This document shows, one piece after another, positions 6,590 to 13,535 of a stretch of 15,278 nucleotides of DNA; within the stretch, counting starts at the first letter, position 1, and the number at the start of each line of letters is the position of its first letter. Location of the stretch: positions 1 to 15,278 of the forward strand of contig CANQNA010000019.1 of assembly GCA_947625005.1 (NCBI GenBank). Reading direction: 5' to 3'. Origin of the DNA: an uncultured Bacilli bacterium. GTDB lineage: Bacteria; Bacillota_I; Bacilli_A; RF39; UBA660. The notes under the pieces were generated by a model. The model was not told the DNA's origin and ran no database searches. It saw only the letters and a list, made by a program, of their open reading frames with translations. A program made the translations under genes and the position numbers.

Positions 6590-8026
6590 TTATTTTCCTC
6601 CTTTTAAAGATTTTAATATTATATCAGTCAAATCTACATTATTTATATATTCACCATAATTTTTTATTGCTTCATTTAATAAATTAATGTCAACTTCAGG
6701 TAACTTATCTAATACAAATCCTATAGCAACATTTGATTGTTCTATACTTAATAGTTTTGTAATAATGTTACTTAATTCAGCAGGAGCTATATCAGTTAAA
6801 ATATTAGCTGCTTCATAAATATTTTCTAGAGGAATATTGTTTTCTTTTAAACAATTTACAATTCCAGAAAAAGTTTGTTCATTATAATTATCTAATATTC
6901 TTTTTCTATCTTCTTCTTTAAAAGAATAATAATCTAATCCTAAATTAGTTAAAGCATTAACTATATCTGTTTCTTTTGAATCAATATTATTTTGATCAAA
7001 AATATTAGGAGCTTCGTTTATTTTAAAAGGTTCATTTATATTTGTTCCAAATATATTAGTAAATTCCGTATCAATAGCTTGATTTATATTATCAACTTTT
7101 GCAGTTTCTGAATCATTATTTTCTGGTTCTATTTCATTAATAAGATTTTCTTCAGCTTTTTCTTCATTTTCTTTCTTTTCTTCATTTAAAGGTTCACTAT
7201 CAAGTGGAATAATTTCTTCAGGTTCTTCGACATTTTCTTCCGCAGGTTCTTCGACATTTTCTTCCGCAGGTTCTTCAGCAATTTCTTCAACATTTTCTTC
7301 GGTATTTTTATCTTCTTCCTCTGTATCTTCCATTACTTGATCAAATACCTCATCAGCCTCTTCATCAGTAACTGGTTCAAAAATATTTCCACTTTCTGAA
7401 TCATCTTCATCTTCGTCTTCTTCTACTGGTTCTTCAATATTAGCAATATCTTCAAATACAGTTCCTGATTCTAACATAGTATCGTTATTGAAAACTGATT
7501 CAGGAACAGCAAAAAAGTCATTTAAATTTTCATGTTCTTCTGTATATTTTATAACCTCTTCTAAACGCTCTCCATAATAATGAACACTTTCTTCTAATTC
7601 TTGTAATTTTAATTCTTTTATTTTTTTATCATTTTTTAAATTTAGTAATAAATCTTTAATACTTCTTGCACGATTAGTTAATTCAGCAATTTTATTTTTA
7701 TATTGAGCAATTTTTTCTTGTCTTTGTTTTATTTGAATATTTATTTCTTTTGTACCAGCTTCAATTACAGCAACTAAATTTTTCTTTCCATATTTTTCTT
7801 TTAGTTCTTGTAAATCAGCATGTAATGAACTTATTTCTTCTTCTAATGCTTTTATATTAGTTTTAGCATCATCAACTTGATTTTTATATTGTTTGGCTTC
7901 ATCTAATTTTTCATCCATTTTTTCTTGAATATTTTTTACTAAAAGACGAGATTCTTCTGCTCTATTTTTTAAACTATTTACTAAATTTAATAAAGTTTCA
8001 TTTGTTTCTTTAACTATACTAACCAT
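6590..8026 (-). CDS. Coiled-coil protein with acidic Glu-rich repeat and helical C-terminal domain
   Basis: This is a 478-residue cytoplasmic-looking protein of unknown function. Residues 5-170 are a long heptad-rich coiled coil (charged Lys/Glu with regular Leu/Ile). Residues 195-310 are a highly acidic low-complexity linker with clusters such as EEDEDEDD and tandem EPAEENVE repeats. Residues 320-350 hold two of three NIF(E/G/D) motifs (NIFE 214, NIFG 324, NIFD 341). Residues 351-475 form a helical domain in which LGLDYYSF, IVNCLKENNIPLENI and LTDIAPAELSNI are spaced like mTERF or similar helical repeats. There is no signal or membrane segment, so a scaffold or cytoskeletal-type role is possible but unproven. 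AGGAAGGT (8031-8038) precedes the ATG, and an extended -10 promoter lies at 8050-8078. It is co-transcribed with the small gene that follows one base after its stop. Confidence 0.8.
   Translation of the reverse strand: MVSIVKETNETLLNLVNSLKNRAEESRLLVKNIQEKMDEKLDEAKQYKNQVDDAKTNIKALEEEISSLHADLQELKEKYGKKNLVAVIEAGTKEINIQIKQRQEKIAQYKNKIAELTNRARSIKDLLLNLKNDKKIKELKLQELEESVHYYGERLEEVIKYTEEHENLNDFFAVPESVFNNDTMLESGTVFEDIANIEEPVEEDEDEDDSESGNIFEPVTDEEADEVFDQVMEDTEEEDKNTEENVEEIAEEPAEENVEEPAEENVEEPEEIIPLDSEPLNEEKKENEEKAEENLINEIEPENNDSETAKVDNINQAIDTEFTNIFGTNINEPFKINEAPNIFDQNNIDSKETDIVNALTNLGLDYYSFKEEDRKRILDNYNEQTFSGIVNCLKENNIPLENIYEAANILTDIAPAELSNIITKLLSIEQSNVAIGFVLDKLPEVDINLLNEAIKNYGEYINNVDLTDIILKSLKGGK
7221..7277 (-). 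repeat. 24-bp in-frame tandem repeat encoding EPAEENVE
   Basis: Two identical 24-base units (7221-7244 and 7245-7268) and a partial third (7269-7277) lie within the acidic linker of the coiled-coil gene. Each unit is a multiple of three, so copy-number change would lengthen or shorten the linker without a frameshift. Units this identical in an AT-rich gene suggest recent duplication. Confidence 0.8.
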
Positions 8027-8049
8027 TATAACCTTCCTATTCTGATAAA

Positions 8050-8078
8050 ATTATAACAAAAAAAATATGAGAAGTAAA
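8050..8078 (-). promoter_or_regulatory. Promoter of the coiled-coil gene, extended -10
   Basis: On the minus strand TTTACT (8078-8073) and TATAAT (8055-8050) are separated by 17 bases. The -10 is preceded by TGT (TGnTATAAT, extended -10). The predicted start is about 8043, leaving a leader of roughly 17 bases that still includes the full AGGAAGG ribosome site. Confidence 0.65.
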
Positions 8079-8109
8079 CAACTAAATATTTTTTGTTATG
8101 AAGATTTTT

Positions 8110-8118
8110 TGATATAAT
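8110..8118 (+). promoter_or_regulatory. Extended -10 promoter element of pta
   Basis: TGATATAAT (8110-8118) is a perfect extended -10 (TGnTATAAT). The -35 region is poor; TTGTTA at 8093-8098 is only 14 bases away. The predicted start near 8125 falls within GGAAAGGAG, leaving about 14 bases of leader. It forms the second arm of a divergent promoter region shared with the coiled-coil gene. Confidence 0.5.
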
Positions 8119-8138
8119 TGATAGGAAAGGAGTATAAT

Positions 8139-9086
8139 ATGGTAGAAGAATTAATTAAAAGAGTGCAAAATGAGAAAAAAACTATAGTTTTACCAGAAAG
8201 TGATGATGAAAGAATAATAAAAGCTTGTGAAAAATGTGATTTCGCTCATATTATTCTAATTAGTAAAAATGATATAAAAATTAAAAATGCTACAATTATA
8301 AATCCTTTAACTTATGATAAAATTGATTTTTTAATTCAACAATTTTATGAACTAAGAAAAGAGAAAGGTCTCACTTTAAAAGAAGCAGAAAATATTATAA
8401 AAAATAATAATTTATATTTTGCTTGTATGTTAGTTAAAATGGGATTTGCTGATGGAGTTGTTTGTGGAGCAAAAACAACAAGTAGTGAGGTATTACGAGC
8501 AGGATTACAAACAATTAAAAGCTCTGCTAATACTAAATTAGTTTCTTCATTCTTTTTAATGGAATTGGAAAATAAAAGTTATGGAGAAAATGGAATTATG
8601 ATTTTTAGTGATTGTGGTTTAAATATTAATCCTTCAAGTGATGATTTAGTAGAAATTGCCTATTCTAGTGCTAAAAGTTTTGAAAATTTAGTCCAAAAGC
8701 AACCGCAAATAGTCATGTTAAGCCATTCTACTTATGGATCTAGTAAAGCAGATTCTGCTCTAAAAATGAAAGAAGCTACTAAAAAGTTTAAAGAAAAATT
8801 CCCTCAAATAATGATTGATGGAGAAATGCAAGTTGATAGTGCTTTAATAGAAAAAGTTCGAAAAAATAAAGCACCTAATAGTACTTTAAATAAACCTAAT
8901 ATCTTTATTTTTCCCAATATAGATGCAGGTAATATTGGCTGTAAATTAGTTGAAAGATTAGCAAATGCTAAAGCTTATGGCCCAATAACTCAAGGATTGA
9001 TGAAACCACTAAATGATTTATCAAGAGGATGTTCTGTAGAAGATATTATTGCTGTTATTGCTATAACTTGTATCCAAGCTAAATAA
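8139..9086 (+). CDS. pta: Phosphate acetyltransferase
   Basis: This enzyme transfers the acetyl group between CoA and phosphate (acetyl-CoA + Pi to acetyl phosphate + CoA) in the cytoplasm. With acetate kinase it yields ATP from acetyl-CoA in fermentation. The 315-residue product matches the single-domain PTA_PTB enzyme (PF01515) in length and motifs: IVLPESDDERIIKA (16-29), GFADGVVCGAKTTSSEVLRA (102-121), FSDCGLNINPSSDDL (156-170), MLSHSTYGSS (193-202), DGEMQVDSA (227-235), NIDAGNIGCKLVERLA (260-275) and the active-site region LSRGCSVEDI (294-303), where Ser295 and Arg296 match catalytic Ser/Arg residues known in the family. I chose ATG 8139, with GGAAAGGAG six bases upstream, over TTG 8118, which lies inside the promoter. 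The ackA gene is not adjacent. The gene stands alone, with a promoter before it and a terminator after. Confidence 0.95.
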   Translation: MVEELIKRVQNEKKTIVLPESDDERIIKACEKCDFAHIILISKNDIKIKNATIINPLTYDKIDFLIQQFYELRKEKGLTLKEAENIIKNNNLYFACMLVKMGFADGVVCGAKTTSSEVLRAGLQTIKSSANTKLVSSFFLMELENKSYGENGIMIFSDCGLNINPSSDDLVEIAYSSAKSFENLVQKQPQIVMLSHSTYGSSKADSALKMKEATKKFKEKFPQIMIDGEMQVDSALIEKVRKNKAPNSTLNKPNIFIFPNIDAGNIGCKLVERLANAKAYGPITQGLMKPLNDLSRGCSVEDIIAVIAITCIQAK

Positions 9087-9100
9087 TTATTTATTTAAAT

Positions 9101-9139
9101 TAAAAAAGCCTATAAAGTATTTTGCTTTATAGGTTTTTT
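9101..9139. terminator. Bidirectional terminator between pta and the InlB-repeat surface gene
   Basis: CCTATAAAG (9109-9117) pairs with CTTTATAGG (9125-9133) around a 7-base loop, flanked by AAAAAAG on the left and TTTTTT on the right. It can therefore terminate pta (+) and the converging gene at 9142 (-). Confidence 0.85.
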
Positions 9140-9141
9140 AT

Positions 9142-10620
9142 TTAAATTTTCTTAAATAAGTTTTTCTTTTTAACTAAGTAATATGCTCCACCAGCTAAAG
9201 CAGCTAGACCACCAAATAGACCTGTATACATAATAATTCCTGTCTGTTTTTGTTCTCCACTACCTGTTGATCCCCAACAAGCATAAAGAGTTACATTATT
9301 AGTTAAATTATCAGATAATTTAGCACCTGGTTCTATAATTGTACCATCGCAATTTGCACTAGTATTCCAATTCTTGAAAGCATATCCTTCTCTACTAGGT
9401 TTTTGATTAGAAACAGTATATGCTGAACCATAAGCAACAGTATCACTATTTGGAACATTTGTTACATTATCAGCATTTCCATCATAACTAACAACTACAG
9501 TTCCTTCTTCATTATTTGCTTTACATACTCTATATGACATTTGATATAAAGTAGGTGCTAAGAACCAATATTCATTATTCAATTTAATTGTTTTAGGAAT
9601 TGAAAGTTCTTGTCCTTGAGCATTTTCTGCTCTAATTGACTCATTCTCTTTATCAGGAAGCCATAAAGATTTTTCTTCGTCACTATTTATCTTTGCTTTT
9701 ATTGATCCTGCTGAGTTACTACCAGTTGATTCATCCTTTGTTACACCTGCATCTGCTTGAGTTATTGTTAATGAAGTATTGAAAATATCATTTAATGAAT
9801 AAGTTCTTTTAATAATCATGTTAATAACTGGTTCACTTGATGAATTATATTTTGCTACTGCAGTTCCTTCTCCAACACCATTATTAAAGTTCTTAATTGC
9901 TTGTTGTAATTGACTTGTACTTAAAGAAATTCCACTTCCTTGACTTAAAGTACCACTACCAATTTCTACTACTGGTGTACTGGCTTTATTTACATCTAAT
10001 AAAATAGAAGAATTTGTTAATTCATTTATACCAGAATTATTTGTATTTAGTGAAAGTGATTGAATATCTAAATTATTTAAATCCCAACGTTTATCATTTG
10101 GGTTTGATTCATCTCCAACAAATGCCCAGTCTCCATGGAATAAATAAGAGACAATTCTATCATTTTCAGTTCCTGTTGCATTATTTTGATAAACATATTC
10201 TTTTAAATTATTGCCATAAACTGAACTCATGTCTTCCAATTGTAATTCTTTATAAAATTGAGCTGCTGACCAATTTGTTCTATTACTTCCAGCATTAAAA
10301 TTATCTACTGCTGTTCCACCGCTTGTGATATTTACAAACCCATCATCTTCAAACTCAATAGCAGAACCATCACTTGGGAAATTATACAAGAAACCTGTAT
10401 AATAATAAGTTGTCGCAGTTCCATTACTGTTGTTAAACATTTCAGCCCATGAAAAAGGTGTTTCTGCTTGTAAGAAGAAATAATAATTTGTATGATACTC
10501 CCATTCTCCACCATCACACGCATTTGATGTATCGGCTTTAACTTTAGGAATACTAACAAAAGGAACTAACATTGCTACTATTAACACTAAAGTTGTAAAT
10601 TTCAATAAATATTTTTTCAT
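9142..10620 (-). CDS. Exported surface protein with InlB-type repeat and C-terminal membrane anchor
   Basis: This is a 492-residue secreted, cell-surface-anchored protein. A classical signal peptide (residues 1-29, likely cleaved after VKA) is followed by a large Asn/Ser/Gly-rich beta-type ectodomain (30-375) whose family I do not recognise. Residues 376-449 form a Listeria-Bacteroides/InlB B-type repeat (Flg_new, PF09479): VVVSYDGNAD, then SREGYAFKNWNTSANCDGTI and VTLYACWG. The end is GSGEQKQTG, a hydrophobic segment (461-483) and KKKNLFKKI, the shape of a sortase-anchored protein. There is no LPXTG; QKQTG (457-461) stands where a sorting motif would be, so it may be a variant signal or a simple membrane anchor. 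The start is supported by AGAAGGG upstream and a promoter at 10684-10711. Adhesion or matrix binding is plausible from the domain type but not shown. Confidence 0.8.
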   Translation of the reverse strand: MKKYLLKFTTLVLIVAMLVPFVSIPKVKADTSNACDGGEWEYHTNYYFFLQAETPFSWAEMFNNSNGTATTYYYTGFLYNFPSDGSAIEFEDDGFVNITSGGTAVDNFNAGSNRTNWSAAQFYKELQLEDMSSVYGNNLKEYVYQNNATGTENDRIVSYLFHGDWAFVGDESNPNDKRWDLNNLDIQSLSLNTNNSGINELTNSSILLDVNKASTPVVEIGSGTLSQGSGISLSTSQLQQAIKNFNNGVGEGTAVAKYNSSSEPVINMIIKRTYSLNDIFNTSLTITQADAGVTKDESTGSNSAGSIKAKINSDEEKSLWLPDKENESIRAENAQGQELSIPKTIKLNNEYWFLAPTLYQMSYRVCKANNEEGTVVVSYDGNADNVTNVPNSDTVAYGSAYTVSNQKPSREGYAFKNWNTSANCDGTIIEPGAKLSDNLTNNVTLYACWGSTGSGEQKQTGIIMYTGLFGGLAALAGGAYYLVKKKNLFKKI

Positions 10621-10683
10621 TTTTACCCTTCTTTCTCGTTAGAGAATACATATTCTATTTTATATATTCCCCGTCTATTATAA

Positions 10684-10711
10684 ATTATAACATAATTTTT
10701 TTATTTGAAAA
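10684..10711 (-). promoter_or_regulatory. Promoter of the InlB-repeat surface protein gene
   Basis: On the minus strand TTTTCA (10711-10706), a 16-bp spacer and TATAAT (10689-10684) preceded by TGT make an extended -10 promoter. The leader is about 57 bases and contains a small TCTC-GTTA-GAGA inverted repeat (10634-10645) near the ribosome site. Confidence 0.6.
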
Positions 10712-10755
10712 GCCCTAAATGAAAAAAATGTCAAATAGTGTCAAGTTAATTTAAG

Positions 10756-10784
10756 AAAAAAACTGTTACATTTCTGTAACAGTT
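10756..10784 (-). terminator. Intrinsic terminator after rseP
   Basis: AACTGTTACA (10761-10770) and TGTAACAGTT (10775-10784) form a 10-bp stem with a 4-base loop, followed on the minus strand by a run of seven T (the last two pair in the stem base). The stem starts inside the rseP stop codon. Confidence 0.85.
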
Positions 10785-11847
10785 AAAATAATCTCAAAAT
10801 ATCATTGAATGTTATTACTAACATTAATAACATTAGAAGAATAAATCCAATATTATGTAAGGTATTTTCTAATTTAGGATTTACTTTACTTCCTTTAATT
10901 TTTTCAATTATGACAAAAAGTATTCTTCCTCCATCAAAAGCAGGGAATGGAAGTAAATTAACATAACCTAAGTTAATACTTAAATAAGCAGTTAAGAATA
11001 AAATACTACTAAATCCATAAGAAATACTTTGACCGACTACAGAATACATTCCTACAGGACCTGATAAACTATTTAAACTTAAATTACCAATAATTAAATT
11101 ACCAATAATAGAATTCATTGTACTAATAGTTGAGATAAATTTGGTGAATGAATATTTAATTGCATTTAATACTCCTTTTTCAACTTTAGCACTTTGTCCT
11201 ATACCAAATACTCTTGATTCACTACCATCTTCATTTTTTACAGTTTTAGGAGTTATATCATAAGTTTCTATAGTACCATCTTGTTTTTCTATTTCAAAAG
11301 TATAAGTATCACTATCATATTTAAGAGCAAGGGCAATAGTTATTTTATCCCATGTAGGAGTTTTATAACCATTAATTGAAACTACTCTATCACCTGGTTC
11401 TATTCCTGCAGCACTTACAGGATATCCTTTTTCTACTCTTCCGACATAACTTTTTTGATCAAGTGAACCAAATATTAAAGCTTGTAAAAACAAAATAAAT
11501 AAAGCAAGAAGAAAATTCATAGTAACACCAGCAACTAGAATTTGAAATCTTTGCCATGGGGTTTTATTACACATATATTCACTTTTTTTTACTTTTTTAT
11601 CTTCTACAAGCTCAACTTCTCCAGCCATACTGCAGAATCCTCCAATAGGAAAAGCTCGTAAAGAATAAACTGTAGGATCTTTTTTCTTCTTTCTTTTAAA
11701 AGAAAAAATTGTTGGACCCATTCCTAAAGCAAATTCATAAACGTATACTCCATTTTTCTTAGCCATTAAAAAATGTCCTAATTCATGTACAAAAATTAGT
11801 ATTCCTAACATTAATATTAAAACTAATATCGTTATTATTATATTCAT
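10783..11847 (-). CDS. rseP: Site-2 intramembrane zinc protease RseP/RasP
   Basis: This is an M50 family intramembrane metalloprotease (PF02163). It cleaves transmembrane segments of anti-sigma factors, signal-peptide remnants or division proteins after a first cut outside the membrane. The 354-residue product has the zinc-binding HELGH at 21-25 in the first helix, the conserved AFPIGGFCSMAGE (65-77), a second membrane segment around 102-125, a single PDZ domain at about 134-200 (GYPVSAAGIEPGDRVVSING), LSGPVG (261-266) and the second zinc-site motif NLLPFPAFDGGR (297-308), whose Asp305 is the third ligand. A final hydrophobic segment ends the protein. All catalytic residues are present and the length is close to that of Bacillus RasP. 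AGGAGG lies six or seven bases before the ATG. It follows cdsA by 11 bases, so the two are co-transcribed; a terminator follows directly. Confidence 0.95.
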   Translation of the reverse strand: MNIIITILVLILMLGILIFVHELGHFLMAKKNGVYVYEFALGMGPTIFSFKRKKKKDPTVYSLRAFPIGGFCSMAGEVELVEDKKVKKSEYMCNKTPWQRFQILVAGVTMNFLLALFILFLQALIFGSLDQKSYVGRVEKGYPVSAAGIEPGDRVVSINGYKTPTWDKITIALALKYDSDTYTFEIEKQDGTIETYDITPKTVKNEDGSESRVFGIGQSAKVEKGVLNAIKYSFTKFISTISTMNSIIGNLIIGNLSLNSLSGPVGMYSVVGQSISYGFSSILFLTAYLSINLGYVNLLPFPAFDGGRILFVIIEKIKGSKVNPKLENTLHNIGFILLMLLMLVITFNDILRLF

Positions 11848-11858
11848 ATTTTATCCTC

Positions 11859-12662
11859 CTAAAATGAAATTAAACTTATTAATACTACATAAGAAATTAC
11901 TACAAAAATTAAACTATCTAATCTGTCTAAAATACCTCCATGACCAGGAATTAACTGAGAAAAATCTTTTTTATTATATTCTCTTTTAATTGCACTAAAG
12001 AATAAATCTCCAATTTGTCCTAAAATAGTTAGAAGTAAAATGACTAAAATTACCATCATAATATTTAATCCACTATTTATAATATTAACATAGTACATTG
12101 TACAAACAAAAGTAGAAACTAATGAACCAATTATACACCCTTCTATCGTTTTATTAGGACTAATTTTAGTAAATTTATGTTTTCCTACTAAACGTCCTCC
12201 AATATAAGCGAAAGTATCAGTTAACGTTGTAATTAATATTAATAAGATAAAATATGGCAAACTATCCATTCTTACTCCAATTAATAAATTAAACGTTATT
12301 CCTAAAAATAAAACATTACCAAGTAAATAAAAGGCATCTTCTATACTATATTTACTTCTTTTATAAAATACTGTAGGTATCATTATAGATAAAATAACTA
12401 AACCTAAAACATTATAATCTAAACCAAAGACAATACCATTAGTATTAAATGTTGAATAAATAATTGATAAAGTTCCAATTAAACCAATTAATTTCATTAA
12501 ACTAGGATATTCATCTTTTGTCCCTCTTCTTATTTCTGTTAATTCTTTGTAAGCAAGGATTCCTAAAACAGCACAAGCTAAACTAAAAACCCAACCTCCA
12601 ATAATAATTAAAGGAATTACAATTATTAACATAATAATGGCACTTATTACTCTTTTTTTCAT
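11859..12662 (-). CDS. cdsA: Phosphatidate cytidylyltransferase
   Basis: This integral membrane enzyme makes CDP-diacylglycerol from phosphatidic acid and CTP, the branch point for phosphatidylglycerol and other phospholipids. The 267-residue product has about eight membrane segments and the CdsA signature (PF01148): ISPNKTIEGCIIGS (167-180), GQIGDLFFSAIKREYNKKDF (215-234) and the magnesium/CTP-binding IPGHGGILDRLDS (238-250) with the two conserved aspartates (246, 249). Its length is normal. GGAGGC lies six bases before the ATG, and a near-consensus promoter stands just upstream at 12692-12720. It heads a two-gene unit with rseP, 11 bases apart. In many Firmicutes uppS precedes cdsA and dxr lies between cdsA and rseP; neither is here. 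Confidence 0.95.
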   Translation of the reverse strand: MKKRVISAIIMLIIVIPLIIIGGWVFSLACAVLGILAYKELTEIRRGTKDEYPSLMKLIGLIGTLSIIYSTFNTNGIVFGLDYNVLGLVILSIMIPTVFYKRSKYSIEDAFYLLGNVLFLGITFNLLIGVRMDSLPYFILLILITTLTDTFAYIGGRLVGKHKFTKISPNKTIEGCIIGSLVSTFVCTMYYVNIINSGLNIMMVILVILLLTILGQIGDLFFSAIKREYNKKDFSQLIPGHGGILDRLDSLIFVVISYVVLISLISF

Positions 12663-12691
12663 ATTAAAGCCTCCAATTATTTACACTTTTA

Positions 12692-12720
12692 AGTATAACC
12701 AATTATCATTAATTTTTCAA
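12692..12720 (-). promoter_or_regulatory. Sigma-A-type promoter of the cdsA-rseP unit
   Basis: On the minus strand TTGAAA (12720-12715), a 17-bp spacer and TATACT (12697-12692) match 5 of 6 bases at each hexamer. It begins three bases after the stop codon of the upstream gene, so cdsA-rseP can be transcribed on its own as well as by read-through. Confidence 0.75.
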
Positions 12721-12723
12721 GGC

Positions 12724-13491
12724 TTACTCAGTAATAAGTTTACTTAAATAGACAATATCTAAATCTAAATATCTAATTTGATCTAAAATAATTTTTAAAG
12801 AATCTAAAGAAACATTTTTATTTATTAAAATAATTGAACCATTTTCTATTTCATTTTTTTGTTTTAAAACTAAATCATTAGATACTTTTATACTTGCTTC
12901 AACTAAATAATTTTTCTTTTTTTTACATAATTCTATATTAGAATAATCTATAAAACAAAGCTTAACATTTAAATTATTTTTTTTAAGTAAACTTTCTAAA
13001 TCATTAAAATTATTTTTATTACTTTCTGCATTAATATATTCTTTATCTAATAATTCAGTTTTTAGATTAGCAAGTACAGTATAATTAATATTAAGTTGAT
13101 CTAAATATTTTATAGTATTTTCATTATCTTCTATAATAAGACTTACTTCTCTATGAGTTTTATTTCCACTTATAATAATTTTATCTAAATTATCTTCTAA
13201 AGAAATTTTAGGTTTTATACTATCATAGATTAAAAATGTTTCATTAAATGAACCAAATTCTTTCATTTTAAAGAAAGATTCTTTTTCATTAACAACTTTT
13301 CCTTTTATTCCAGGAATAATAGTATTATCAATTATTGTAGCATTACTTCCCATAACTGCTAAGTTAGGACTTTTTTCTTTAATTTCTTGCATAAGAGGAT
13401 TTTTATTAATTGCTAAGTTGGTAACTTTATCTGATAAATAAAAACTAAATATCATTAAAATTACTACTAAAAAATATTTAAGTTTATTCAT
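12724..13491 (-). CDS. Degenerate polysaccharide deacetylase-like membrane protein
   Basis: This is a 255-residue protein with an N-terminal signal-anchor (residues 4-19) and a Lys/Asn/Ile-rich extracellular part. The layout resembles NodB-domain polysaccharide deacetylases (PF01522): an upstream strand region, then VSLIIEDNENTIKYLDQLNINYTVL (116-140) where active enzymes have the TFDDGP start of the fold and a 'vkATFF' strand, and near the end ENGSIILINKN (216-226) and YLDLDIVYLSKLI (241-253), which match the 'pGsIiLlH' and 'Gy.ivtLsell' elements. The catalytic Asp-Asp pair is replaced (IEDN), and no H-x3-H metal site is visible. If the fold call is right, it is a non-catalytic relative. I prefer the ATG at 13491 because GGTGA (13496-13500) then serves as ribosome site; the ATG at 13503 would leave that site inside the gene. 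It lies 44 bases after ssb, probably co-transcribed. Confidence 0.7.
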   Translation of the reverse strand: MNKLKYFLVVILMIFSFYLSDKVTNLAINKNPLMQEIKEKSPNLAVMGSNATIIDNTIIPGIKGKVVNEKESFFKMKEFGSFNETFLIYDSIKPKISLEDNLDKIIISGNKTHREVSLIIEDNENTIKYLDQLNINYTVLANLKTELLDKEYINAESNKNNFNDLESLLKKNNLNVKLCFIDYSNIELCKKKKNYLVEASIKVSNDLVLKQKNEIENGSIILINKNVSLDSLKIILDQIRYLDLDIVYLSKLITE

Positions 13492-13535
13492 TTGCTTCAC
13501 CATTAATATATATGATTTTTTTTATTATTTTTTTC

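Noticed and set aside
8118..8138. TTG start at 8118 for pta
   Set aside because: It overlaps the -10 box, and a strong GGAAAGGAG lies between it and ATG 8139, which also fits the family N-terminus.
9142..9280. Canonical LPXTG sorting signal in the InlB-repeat protein
   Set aside because: No LPXTG or close variant is present; only QKQTG stands at the expected place.
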